From positions 1 through 62,979 of the forward strand of contig CADCLI010000002.1 in the NCBI GenBank assembly GCA_902802285.1: DNA of 62,979 bases, read 5' to 3'. The translations under genes and the position numbers were made by a program. Position 1 is the first letter of the stretch. The number at the start of each line of letters is the position of its first letter. This document shows positions 34,425 through 42,750 of this stretch, piece after piece. The notes below the pieces were generated by a model. It was not told the origin of the DNA. It was given only the letters and a program-made list of their open reading frames with translations, and searched no databases. The DNA is from an uncultured Bacteroidales bacterium. Its GTDB lineage: Bacteria > Bacteroidota > Bacteroidia > Bacteroidales > Bacteroidaceae.

Positions 34425-35567
34425 ATGGATAAGAGAGAGAACACCAGACTGCAGAACCCTTTCGTTTACACCGGATATGTGAGTCCGGATTATTTCTGTG
34501 ACCGTAAAGAGGAGACCGAGGATTTGATTTCAAACTTCAGGAACGGACGTAATACCACATTGATAGCTCCACGTCGCATAGGAAAGACAGGACTGATAAA
34601 GAATACCTTCTATTGGTTGGAGAGGAAAGATAAAGATGCTGTCTGCATATATCTTGACATATTCTCCACCAAGAACCAGCATGATTTTGTAAGGATGCTT
34701 GGATCGGCAGTAATAAACCGGATAATGTCTTTAGACCAGACTGCGCTCAAGCGTATAATGGAGTTCTTCGGCTCCTGGCGTCCGGTATTCGGCACTGATC
34801 CTATGACAGGAATGCCCACTGTCTCAGTCAGTATAGAGCCTACTGAATCAGATCTTTCGTTAGGCTCCATATTTGACTATCTTAAGCAAAGTCCGCATCA
34901 GATATATATTGCAATTGATGAGTTCCAGCAGATAACAAACTATCCGGAATCCGGGACAGAGGCCTTGCTGCGTTCACATATCCAGTTTGCTCCCAACGTT
35001 CATTTCATCTTTTCGGGTAGCAAGAGGCATATCATGGCGCAGATATTCAATTCACCGGCCAGACCGTTCTACCAGAGTACCGCATCAATGGGACTCTATC
35101 CTTTACATGAGGAGATATATTACGATTTTGCACGGAGTTTCTTTGAGAAGGCAAATGGTGACCTGAATATGGATGTGTTCCACTACATCTATCAGAGATT
35201 TGACGGAGTAACCTGGAATATCCAGCAGATACTGAACCGTTTGTACGAGACTGATAAACGTGTTGAAGATGAGAGCCAGGCAAATGAGGCAATCCGGCAT
35301 ATTATAAGCCGTAATGGTATGCTATATGAAGGATTGATGGAATTCCTTACAGACAATCAGTTGTCGCTGTTAAAGGCTATTGCCAAGTCCGGATGTGTGG
35401 AGAGTCCGCAAAGCAACTCTTTTATCAGACAGTTTGGACTACCAAGCCCCAGCAGCATCAAGACTGCCCTTACTGTTCTTATTGATAAGGAGCTTGTATA
35501 TAGGGATTCAAAAGGATATATGGTTTATGACCGTTTCTTTGAATTGTGGTTGAAACAACTGCCTTAG
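34425..35567 (+). CDS. P-loop ATPase, archaeal-ATPase/AAA_35-like
   Basis: The 380-residue protein has an N-terminal NPFVYTGYVSPDYFCDRKEET segment, Walker A APRRIGKTGLI (about 47-56), CIYLDIF, Walker B IYIAIDEFQQI, and sensor FIFSGSKRHIM. A helical lid and winged-helix C-terminus (FGLPSPSSIKTALTVLIDKELVYRD) follow. This is the MNS/archaeal-ATPase-like group, of unknown role, often multicopy in Bacteroidales. It ends 20 bp before the response regulator gene, so it may be co-transcribed with the two-component genes. A palindrome stands in front of it. Confidence 0.8.
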   Translation: MDKRENTRLQNPFVYTGYVSPDYFCDRKEETEDLISNFRNGRNTTLIAPRRIGKTGLIKNTFYWLERKDKDAVCIYLDIFSTKNQHDFVRMLGSAVINRIMSLDQTALKRIMEFFGSWRPVFGTDPMTGMPTVSVSIEPTESDLSLGSIFDYLKQSPHQIYIAIDEFQQITNYPESGTEALLRSHIQFAPNVHFIFSGSKRHIMAQIFNSPARPFYQSTASMGLYPLHEEIYYDFARSFFEKANGDLNMDVFHYIYQRFDGVTWNIQQILNRLYETDKRVEDESQANEAIRHIISRNGMLYEGLMEFLTDNQLSLLKAIAKSGCVESPQSNSFIRQFGLPSPSSIKTALTVLIDKELVYRDSKGYMVYDRFFELWLKQLP

Positions 35568-35587
35568 TTTAAAAATATGCCCTTATT

Positions 35588-36184
35588 ATGACAGACGCTA
35601 AGATTCTTGTGATTGATGATAATACGGCGGTTTTGAGTACGCTTAAGATTGTGCTCAAGAGCGTGTTCCGTACTGTGGTGGCAGTGAGTGACCCGCAGCT
35701 AATCCCGGCGCTTATCAGTGCGGCTGATGTGGATGCGGTGCTGTTGGACATGAACTTTGGGTCCGATAAGCTGGACGGGCAGGACGGCCTGTTCTGGCTG
35801 GACCGTATAATGAGCCGAAGCGGGCTGGACAATCCTCCGGCAGTGGTTATGATCACGGCGTTCGGCGACGTGGGCCTGGCGGTGACATCGCTCAAGAAAG
35901 GGGCGCTGGACTTTATCCAGAAGCCCTGGGACAACAATGACCTGATACGCAAACTGCAGGAGGCCATAGCCAAGCGTGATGCGATTTATGCCGAAAGGCA
36001 GAAGAATCCCGCTGTAGCGGAGACTGAACAGCAGGATGCGCCCAGCTCACTCGATGAGATGGAGAAACTAACCATTCAACGTGTGCTGGAGTCAAGTGGA
36101 CGCAACCTTACCACGGCTGCCGAGAAACTGGGCATTAGCCGTCAGACACTGTACAACAAGATGAAACATCATGGCATCTTATAG
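35588..36184 (+). CDS. Response regulator: receiver plus Fis-type HTH, no AAA+ domain
   Basis: The 198-residue protein has a receiver domain with Asp10/Asp11, phospho-acceptor Asp54 (LLDMNFG), Thr90 (MITAFGD) and Lys112 (QKPWDN). A short linker, ending around residue 150, leads to a Fis/HTH_8 domain (IQRVLESSGRNLTTAAEKLG then ISRQTLYNKMKHHGI). The receiver and HTH look like those of Bacteroidetes NtrC-type regulators encoded beside ABC exporters, but the ~230-residue sigma-54-activating AAA+ domain is absent. That leaves a PrrA/RegA-like layout. It is the best candidate to bind the seven leaders, whose promoters are of the housekeeping type. It overlaps the kinase gene by 14 bp. Confidence 0.9.
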   Translation: MTDAKILVIDDNTAVLSTLKIVLKSVFRTVVAVSDPQLIPALISAADVDAVLLDMNFGSDKLDGQDGLFWLDRIMSRSGLDNPPAVVMITAFGDVGLAVTSLKKGALDFIQKPWDNNDLIRKLQEAIAKRDAIYAERQKNPAVAETEQQDAPSSLDEMEKLTIQRVLESSGRNLTTAAEKLGISRQTLYNKMKHHGIL

Positions 36185-37154
36185 CCGGCATTACACTCTG
36201 CATGTGACGGTATCGGTCGTGATGGTAATGGCTCTGCCGGCAGTTGGCGTGTGGCTCTGTCTTAAAGGCTACGCGCCGCTGGCCGTACTTATGGGCATAC
36301 TGACCCTTGCCGCTGTATTCAGGCTCATAAGACTGCTGCGCTACCCCATATCCCAGACCGAGATGATGGCGCGGGCCATCAAGAATAATGACCTGATGCT
36401 GCATATCCCTGAGACCGATGATGTGCTGCTGCGTCAGGCATCGGCCGATATGAACCGCATACTGGTATCATACCGTCGTGACCAGAATGAACTGGAAACC
36501 CGCAAGAACTACTATGACCGCATACTGCGCGTGATGACGCACGAGTTGCGCAATACGGTCACTCCAATAGTATCACTGACTGATTTCATGATTGAGAACC
36601 CCGATGCCCAATCTGAGGAAGACCGCCGGGAGGCTATTGGCATAATCAACAGCCAGGCACACAACGTGTGCAGCTTTCTGGAGTCATACCGTCAGCTTAC
36701 CGTGCTGGCTCAGCCATCAATGACCGATATCCCCGTATCCCGCATTTTCAGCAACCTTCAGACTCTGCTCAAGGCCGAGCCGGGTGCGGACCGCGTGCGT
36801 TTTGAGCAGGCCGGCGCTGTTATTATCCATGCAGACTCCAGCCTTATCCCACTGGCGCTGATAAACATAATCCGTAACGCCATTCAGGCAACCGATGGTG
36901 TAGAGGACGGCCGCATTACCGTGATGGCATCGGCCCCCGGAGGAAAGCCCTGCATAACCGTAACCAATAATGGTCCGGAGATTCCGGAGAGCCGCATAGA
37001 GGAGATTTTCATGCCCTTCTACTCCACCAAGAAGAGGGGCAGCGGCAGCGGTATAGGTCTTGCCCTTTCACGCCAGATCATGCAACTGCATGAGGGTACG
37101 CTCACCTGCTCATCGCACTATCCCTATACCACTTTCACCCTCCAGTTCAGTTAG
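36171..37154 (+). CDS. Sensor histidine kinase, NtrB-like
   Basis: The 327-residue protein has two transmembrane helices near the N-terminus (about 10-31 and 36-55), a short linker and an H-box RVMTHELRNTVTPI (His124). ATP-binding boxes are N (LALINIIRNAIQAT), G1/F (NNGPEIPESRIEEIFMPFYS) and G2 (KKRGSGSGIGLALSRQIMQL). With almost no periplasmic loop it may sense the membrane or the exporter itself. The start overlaps the response regulator stop, so the two are translationally coupled. It ends at a GTGACGC element and converges on permease 6. Confidence 0.9.
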   Translation: MASYSRHYTLHVTVSVVMVMALPAVGVWLCLKGYAPLAVLMGILTLAAVFRLIRLLRYPISQTEMMARAIKNNDLMLHIPETDDVLLRQASADMNRILVSYRRDQNELETRKNYYDRILRVMTHELRNTVTPIVSLTDFMIENPDAQSEEDRREAIGIINSQAHNVCSFLESYRQLTVLAQPSMTDIPVSRIFSNLQTLLKAEPGADRVRFEQAGAVIIHADSSLIPLALINIIRNAIQATDGVEDGRITVMASAPGGKPCITVTNNGPEIPESRIEEIFMPFYSTKKRGSGSGIGLALSRQIMQLHEGTLTCSSHYPYTTFTLQFS

Positions 37155-37186
37155 TGACGCAAAGAGAAACGACCCCTTTGCGTCAC
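37154..37186. repeat. GTGACGC palindromic element 6
   Basis: GTGACGCAAAG, the 11-nt loop AGAAACGACCC, then CTTTGCGTCAC: perfect 11-bp arms. It overlaps the kinase stop and directly abuts the right copy of the long inverted repeat (37187). Confidence 0.8.
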
Positions 37187-37294
37187 TGAATAAATCACAT
37201 TTTCGGCATAGAATTTGGTTTAAAAATCACATTTTCCGGAAACAACCCTAATGCGTCACTCGCTTTTGATTACTTCGGCCGGATTGGTGCGCAT
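37187..37294 (-). repeat. Long inverted repeat, right copy
   Basis: Reverse complement of 30703-30810 with about four mismatches. It covers the 3' end of permease 6 (MRTNPAEVIKSE stop) and the AAAATGTGATTT repeats, which here have no gene behind them. Confidence 0.9.
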
Positions 37295-39760
37295 GATACC
37301 GCGGACCTTCCAGAAAGTCGATAAAGAAATTACCGTTACGATGAAGATAAAGACTATTATACCATGCCAAGGCTGAATTCTTATCCATAAGAGCGAACTT
37401 ACCAGATTGCTTATTACTGAAGCCAGAAGCCAACCTGCGGCAAATGCAATTACGGTAATTACAGCATACGGAAGTATAAACAGCCTTGCTATATCCGATG
37501 CTTTTGCCCCATGTACCTTTCGCAACGCCACCTCCTTGCGTCTGCGGCCTGTATCGGTCGATATGGCCGACGTGATACTCAGCACCACCATGAACACTCC
37601 GGCAACTGAAGCCATAAAGGCAAGCAGCATATAGATGCGCGAGTTCCCACTTGAATCAAGCCATCGGTCTCCTATCTGTGTAATCAACTCCGGAACTGAA
37701 AGGTCAACATAGTCCATACATATTTTTTCAATCTCATGTCTGGCCTGAGCCACATCCGTGCCTTGCCTTAATCTAATATATAGATACTTGCATGGGTATC
37801 TGTCATCTGTGAGCAGGACATAACTGTCATTGTAGTCATGCGGAGTACTCACATCACCGAACTTGTTCTGGAACACACCTGCAACGGTATACTTTTCAAA
37901 CAGCGCATAATAATCCTCCTCTTTCTCAGATTCCGGCATTTTCCTCTGCATCATCAGATTCATAAGATCATGCTCATAAAGCTGATAAAAGGGATCCGTT
38001 TTATGACCGGTTTCACCGATACGGTCAAACAAAGTCTGTGACAGATAAACCTTATTCATACCGTCGGTAGCATTATGATATGTTACAGGAATATTGAAGA
38101 ATCTGAAATAGGTGGAGTCACTGAAAATAATATACTGGAAATTGTTACCCTCATAGCCTGTTGTGTTAAGACTTACAGCAAAGACACCTTGCTGGTCATT
38201 TGTAGTAACCTGGGGTGAGCCCGTAGCAACAGCATCCTCTATAAAGGGAAGCCTTTGGATCCTGTCCATAATCAGCCTCCTGGTAGCAGAATAACTTGAA
38301 TTAGAAAGATCCACAATATATGTCCTCTTCAGTTTGCTGTGGGACAACGGATTGTAAAGTCTCTCCCTACCGGAAACATAACCGGTAAGACAGAAACAGG
38401 CGCAGACAGACAATGAAACCTCCAGACCTACAAGTATGTTTCGCAGTATATGTCTCTCCCTGTGAGTAAGGCCTATCTTTACCGATGTTGCTGGCTTATA
38501 AAGCAAAACCGTCACTGCAAGGAGCAGACAGCTTATAATAAAGACAGCTACAATAACCCTGAGTTCAAGCAACAAAACATCAGGTAAGTGGAAATAGAGC
38601 CTACCAACTTTGTTATTATGCCAGTGAGGATATAATCCGGTTTGGTTTACAAACTCCACTAAATAGGTTGTAACTACAACCGATACGGCCAGCACAACGG
38701 TCATCATGACCAGAACCTGCATCATCTGCCCCATAAAGAGTCCTGCCTTTCCTGCACCCAGACTCAACCTGATCCTGTTGCTCTGTCTCTGGTTAAGAAA
38801 TCTGTCAACCAGACTGGCAAGAAAGCAGACTACTCCTGTAAACAACAGGATAATTGACAGTAGGAGTCTCCAGATTCTTGTCCTGGCATCCGCTTGATCC
38901 AGTTTCTTAAGATACGGCGTATAAAAATGTTTGGTATAGGGACGGCCGTTATAGAACTGGAGTTCATGCGTCTCCCATCTGTTCATGGCCAGTCTGGAGT
39001 TTACCGCGTCAACAGCGGCACCCCTCTTTAAGACCACAATTATATTATCAAAAAAATTCTTGCTGAAATAGACATCAGCGTCTTGGCTACGACTCCATTT
39101 ATTATCTTTTATGACATTGACAATATATAGCGGATCTGTTCCGAACCTGCGGCTTGAAAACATTGACACTACGGAGAGTTCAGCCAGACTGTCAGTCGGG
39201 GCTATTGATAAAGTAACGTTTGAAAAATCATCTTCAAGAGAATGTTTCCTTATGAAGTTCTCAGTAACCACTATTTCGTTTTCATGTTCGGGTAGTCTGT
39301 TGCCATACAACATACTCATCCCCTTGTATTCAAAGAATGACGATGACACGTTCAGCGCTTTTTCCCGGATTTCAGTCACCTTACCAGAGGCATATGTCAG
39401 GAAAAGTCTGGCATCCCTTGATCCTGCTATATGTAATGATGTGCCGCTGGAGCCTACAATCATTTCTATATCCGGGTCTTCATATCTAAAACTGTTCTCT
39501 GTCCAGTTGTAGCCATCCATTATCAGGGAATCAACTTTTGTCATCTCACCATCATCAAATTCTCCCCTTTCAGTATACATAGGGTAATAACTGCGTTCCC
39601 TGGCCGTGGTCCCGGTCTTGAAGAAACGCTCATGCTCTGTTGCATAAAACAGCAAGGCAAACATGACGGTACCCATGATGAGTGCCACCAATGCTGTCAG
39701 GTTGAAGCCCCATCTCTTAGTGAGACTACGTGTTGCTATTTTCAAGTAGTGACGAAACAT
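37256..39760 (-). CDS. FtsX/MacB-type ABC permease 6
   Basis: The 834-residue protein is of the same subtype as permease 5: C-terminal coupling motif RRRKEVALRKVHGAKASD and reduced first motif (RQSNRIRLSLGAGK). The N-terminal helix is LTALVALIMGTVMFALLFY. It ends NPAEVIKSE, the only one of the six with Glu in place of Asp. The start is MFRHYLKIATRS (ATG 39760), 22 bp past leader 6. It is the only permease on the minus strand and is transcribed in the same direction as the tolC-hlyD operon. Confidence 0.92.
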   Translation of the reverse strand: MFRHYLKIATRSLTKRWGFNLTALVALIMGTVMFALLFYATEHERFFKTGTTARERSYYPMYTERGEFDDGEMTKVDSLIMDGYNWTENSFRYEDPDIEMIVGSSGTSLHIAGSRDARLFLTYASGKVTEIREKALNVSSSFFEYKGMSMLYGNRLPEHENEIVVTENFIRKHSLEDDFSNVTLSIAPTDSLAELSVVSMFSSRRFGTDPLYIVNVIKDNKWSRSQDADVYFSKNFFDNIIVVLKRGAAVDAVNSRLAMNRWETHELQFYNGRPYTKHFYTPYLKKLDQADARTRIWRLLLSIILLFTGVVCFLASLVDRFLNQRQSNRIRLSLGAGKAGLFMGQMMQVLVMMTVVLAVSVVVTTYLVEFVNQTGLYPHWHNNKVGRLYFHLPDVLLLELRVIVAVFIISCLLLAVTVLLYKPATSVKIGLTHRERHILRNILVGLEVSLSVCACFCLTGYVSGRERLYNPLSHSKLKRTYIVDLSNSSYSATRRLIMDRIQRLPFIEDAVATGSPQVTTNDQQGVFAVSLNTTGYEGNNFQYIIFSDSTYFRFFNIPVTYHNATDGMNKVYLSQTLFDRIGETGHKTDPFYQLYEHDLMNLMMQRKMPESEKEEDYYALFEKYTVAGVFQNKFGDVSTPHDYNDSYVLLTDDRYPCKYLYIRLRQGTDVAQARHEIEKICMDYVDLSVPELITQIGDRWLDSSGNSRIYMLLAFMASVAGVFMVVLSITSAISTDTGRRRKEVALRKVHGAKASDIARLFILPYAVITVIAFAAGWLLASVISNLVSSLLWIRIQPWHGIIVFIFIVTVISLSTFWKVRGIMRTNPAEVIKSE

Positions 39761-39782
39761 ATCTTCAAATACTATTATTTCC

Positions 39783-39868
39783 CAAAAATATCCTCTCCCG
39801 GTACCATTCTGCAAGAAACCCCCAAAAAATCGTATTTTCCGCCCAAAAATCGTCTAATTTTTTGACAC
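39783..39868 (-). promoter_or_regulatory. Regulon leader 6, for permease 6
   Basis: On the minus strand: GTGTCAAAAAATTAGACG, boxes ACGATTTTT and ACGATTTTT 20 bp apart, CTTG-N21-TATTTTTG (-7 at 39783-39790). The length is 86 bp. Confidence 0.85.
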
Positions 39869-39879
39869 TTTGGAGAAAA

Positions 39880-39912
39880 GTGACGCAAAGAGAAACGACC
39901 CCTTTGCGTCAC
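39880..39912. repeat. GTGACGC palindromic element 7
   Basis: Identical in form to the 37154 element (GTGACGCAAAG...CTTTGCGTCAC). It lies between the hlyD-type gene stop (39915) and leader 6. Confidence 0.8.
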
Positions 39913-39914
39913 TT

Positions 39915-41171
39915 TCAGTTGAGCACCACCTCATCGGCATCGGATATGCGGTCGTAGCCGGTTATTATGATTTCGTCGCCGGGGTTGAGGCCTTCAAGTA
40001 TCTCAAAGTGGCGCGGGTTCTGGCGGCCGATGCTTACGGGTACGCGGACGGCGTGGGTGTGCTGTGCGTTGACCTTGAATACCCAGCTGCCGTGGGTGTA
40101 GTTGTAGAAGTTGCCCTTGGGCACTATTATGGACTGCGCCTGGCCGCCCATCTCTATGCGTGCCTGATAGGACTTTCCGATGCGGGCGTTATCGGGTAGG
40201 GAGTCAGTGAATACCAGATAGATATCAAATGATCCGCTTTTGATTTCCGGTACGGTGCTGCTGATGGTCATGGGGTAGGTCTTTTTCTCGTATGTTATGG
40301 TGGCGGGCTGGCCCACGGTGATTTTATCTATGTAGAACTCGTTTATGCTCAGGCGCATGCGGAACTGGTCCATTCGTTTGATGTCGGCAATAGCGGTGCC
40401 GGAGCTTATGCGCTGGCTGGGCTCAAGTGAGAGTCCGCTCAGCTGGCCGTCGGCGGGAGCTGTTACTATCAGGTCATTCAGACGTTCCTCGGTCTTGCGG
40501 AGCTGACGCTGGGCTTCGGCCAGTTCATCCTGCAGGGCCTCCTGGCGGATTGCGTTCAGCACGGAGTCCTGACGGCGGCTCTCCAGCTGCAGGCGTACGG
40601 TCTCCATCTTGTAGTTGTACTCCTCATCGGCCACATCAAGCTGGGCGCGGCTGCGTATCCCCATGCGGTATTCCTCAAGTGCCAGGTTGTGCTCCTTTTC
40701 CAGACGCTTGAGTTCATACTTGGTCTGCAGTATGCTCTGTGCCAGTGACAGACGGCGCTGGTCCATCTCAATCATGCTGGTGCGGTAGGATCGGTTCTGC
40801 TTTCGCCAGCTCTCCCGTGCGGTCTCTATTGTACGCTGCAATTCGGGGTCGCTCAGAATCATGAGCGTATCACCTTTGTGTACCAGGGAGCCGTCCTGAA
40901 CCAGCACACTCTCCACAAATCCGCCCTCGCGTGTATAGACCTTTATGGTCTGGATAGGCTGGAGGGTGCCTTCGGCGTTAACGTACTCCGAGAACTCGCC
41001 GCTCTGGACGGTTGCGGTCTGCACGCTGTCAGAGTTTATCCTTATTATCTTGGGGCCGGTTGAGACCTTGATGAGCATCACTATGAGTCCTATAGCCAGA
41101 ATTCCGGCTACAATGTGTATGCGGTATTTTACATACCATTTCTTGGGGGGTAACTTAACGTCCATATTCAA
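39915..41171 (-). CDS. HlyD/MacA-type periplasmic adaptor
   Basis: The 418-residue membrane-fusion protein has an N-terminal helix (IHIVAGILAIGLIVMLIKV). Next come the first half of a lipoyl/barrel-sandwich domain (TREGGFVESVLVQDGSLVHKG), a long helical hairpin (about 105-225, with many Arg/Gln/Glu), the returning lipoyl half (VTAPADGQLSG) and a beta-barrel plus membrane-proximal domain. It links an inner-membrane permease to the outer-membrane channel. Its start overlaps the end of the tolC-type gene by 17 bp. It is the only adaptor near six permeases. Confidence 0.93.
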   Translation of the reverse strand: MNMDVKLPPKKWYVKYRIHIVAGILAIGLIVMLIKVSTGPKIIRINSDSVQTATVQSGEFSEYVNAEGTLQPIQTIKVYTREGGFVESVLVQDGSLVHKGDTLMILSDPELQRTIETARESWRKQNRSYRTSMIEMDQRRLSLAQSILQTKYELKRLEKEHNLALEEYRMGIRSRAQLDVADEEYNYKMETVRLQLESRRQDSVLNAIRQEALQDELAEAQRQLRKTEERLNDLIVTAPADGQLSGLSLEPSQRISSGTAIADIKRMDQFRMRLSINEFYIDKITVGQPATITYEKKTYPMTISSTVPEIKSGSFDIYLVFTDSLPDNARIGKSYQARIEMGGQAQSIIVPKGNFYNYTHGSWVFKVNAQHTHAVRVPVSIGRQNPRHFEILEGLNPGDEIIITGYDRISDADEVVLN

Positions 41172-42636
41172 CTTGTTGTTCTATTAATTCATTATTGTCA
41201 AAATCATAAGCTGTGAGGCTGCGTATGGTGTAGTATAACTGCCAGTAACGGCTCAGGGCCGATACGTAACCCCTGTAGGCCGAATCCTTGGCGGTTATGG
41301 CCGAGTTCAGGTCCAGGATGGTGGAGTTGCCGCTAACATACAGATGGCGCGCCACCTCATAGCGGTGCTGGGCAGTCTGCATGGTGCGGCGGGCTATATC
41401 CACCTGACGCTCCTGCAGGTTGAACTGGCTCACTGTGCGGGTGACCATCTTCTCAAAACTGACCTCATTCTGCTCTATGTGCATACGGGTGAGTTCCAGG
41501 TTGTTCTGTGCAATCTTTACGCGGCCGCGGGCACGTCCCCAGTCAAGAATGGGAATGCTGACTGATACGCTCACTGACTGCTCGTCGTTAAGGTTACGGA
41601 AACTCTCGGGCAGTTCATCGGCAGTCTGAGCCAGCCCCAGACGCAGGTAGATGGATGCCTTGAATCCGGCCTGTGACTTGTAGTATGCCAGATTGCTCTC
41701 GCTGTTAAGACGGCTCAGCTCCATGCTCTCTATATCCGGACTGTTCTGACGTGCCAGCTCCATTGCCTGGTCAAGCGGCACCGTAAAATGGGGAATGCTG
41801 TCGGTGGTAACAACCTCTATCTGTGTGTCCGATGTCAGGTTAAGGAAGTTGCGGAGCTGGTCAACGGCGTCATCGAACGACATCTGCGATGACATTATGC
41901 TGGTCTCGCTGTTCAGCTTGTTGAGTTCCAGCTGGAGCAGTTCGTTCTCGGTTATGGTACCTATATTGTACCTGCCCAGTCCGTATGTGTAAAGGGTGTC
42001 GGTGGCGGCATGGTTGAGTTGTGCTATCTCCAGTTCTGTTTGGGCCGATACCAGATTAAAGAACACCATTGCAGCCTGCGATGCCACCAGCTCCATGGTC
42101 TCGGCATACTGCTTGCGTGCCCTACGATACTCTATGGGCTCGGTCTTGCGGCTCCATTTAAATGAGTTGTAGCCGTTAAGGCTCTGTGAGAAACTCAGTT
42201 GCAGCGGCTGTGAGTAGTAGCTGTGAGTAGGGTTGTCGCCCAGTTGGTCCAGACGGCTCAGACTGCCGGACAGAGAAATGGTGCCGCCTGTAAACCACAC
42301 GTTCTGTGAAAGGTCTAGCGACAGGTTGTTGCGCATGCTGTTGCTCTGCGCATATTGCTCGGTGCCGTCGGGCAGAGTCACGTAATTGGTGCTGTGATTA
42401 AGTGACGGCGATGATGACAGTGACAGGGTGGGGAGCATGCTGGCCCTGTAGCTGCGGTAACTGAGCCAGGCCGACTCAAACGTGTTGCGTGCCTGCACCG
42501 CCTGCGGCGATGACTCCTGAGCCATGCGTATAACCTGGCTCATGGTGAGCCGAACCGTATCGCCACCGGCGGCATTGCCGGCGGCCGATACGTTCAGCAA
42601 AACAAGGAGGAGTGATATTTTGATTAGCTGTCTCAT
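41155..42636 (-). CDS. TolC-family outer-membrane channel
   Basis: The 493-residue protein has a signal peptide (LIKISLLLVLLNVSAAGNAAG). Two OEP repeats of long helices and short strands are seen (about 30-240 and 260-470), with typical ALNRLN/LE-rich periplasmic helices and a late SILDLNSAITAKDSAYRGYVSALSRYW-type segment. It exports substrates across the outer membrane together with the adaptor and permeases. It is the first gene of the tolC-hlyD operon, and leader 7 stands 22 bp before its ATG. Confidence 0.93.
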   Translation of the reverse strand: MRQLIKISLLLVLLNVSAAGNAAGGDTVRLTMSQVIRMAQESSPQAVQARNTFESAWLSYRSYRASMLPTLSLSSSPSLNHSTNYVTLPDGTEQYAQSNSMRNNLSLDLSQNVWFTGGTISLSGSLSRLDQLGDNPTHSYYSQPLQLSFSQSLNGYNSFKWSRKTEPIEYRRARKQYAETMELVASQAAMVFFNLVSAQTELEIAQLNHAATDTLYTYGLGRYNIGTITENELLQLELNKLNSETSIMSSQMSFDDAVDQLRNFLNLTSDTQIEVVTTDSIPHFTVPLDQAMELARQNSPDIESMELSRLNSESNLAYYKSQAGFKASIYLRLGLAQTADELPESFRNLNDEQSVSVSVSIPILDWGRARGRVKIAQNNLELTRMHIEQNEVSFEKMVTRTVSQFNLQERQVDIARRTMQTAQHRYEVARHLYVSGNSTILDLNSAITAKDSAYRGYVSALSRYWQLYYTIRSLTAYDFDNNELIEQQVEYGR

Positions 42637-42658
42637 ACTTTTTGTTTTATTGACAGCT

Positions 42659-42744
42659 CAAAAGTACCGCTCCCCCTTGCCTTACTACAAGTTTTTAATG
42701 CTGAATCGTCTTTTTTACCCTAAAATCGTCTAATTTTTTGACAC
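42659..42744 (-). promoter_or_regulatory. Regulon leader 7, for tolC-hlyD
   Basis: On the minus strand: GTGTCAAAAAATTAGACG, boxes ACGATTTTA and ACGATTCAG 20 bp apart, CTTG-N21-TACTTTTG (-7 at 42659-42666). Total length is again 86 bp, although most bases between the boxes differ from leaders 2-5. This points to selection on the boxes and spacing. Confidence 0.85.
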
Positions 42745-42750
42745 TCTATA

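Noticed and set aside
30703..37294. Insertion sequence or composite transposon bounded by the 108-bp inverted repeats
   Set aside because: No transposase gene and no evident target-site duplication; the repeats include permease coding ends, so gene duplication explains them at least as well.
12531..42744. Sigma-54 (-24/-12) promoters in the regulon leaders
   Set aside because: No TGGCAC-N5-TTGC-type element at constant position was found, while TTG-N21-TAnnTTTG is present in all seven.
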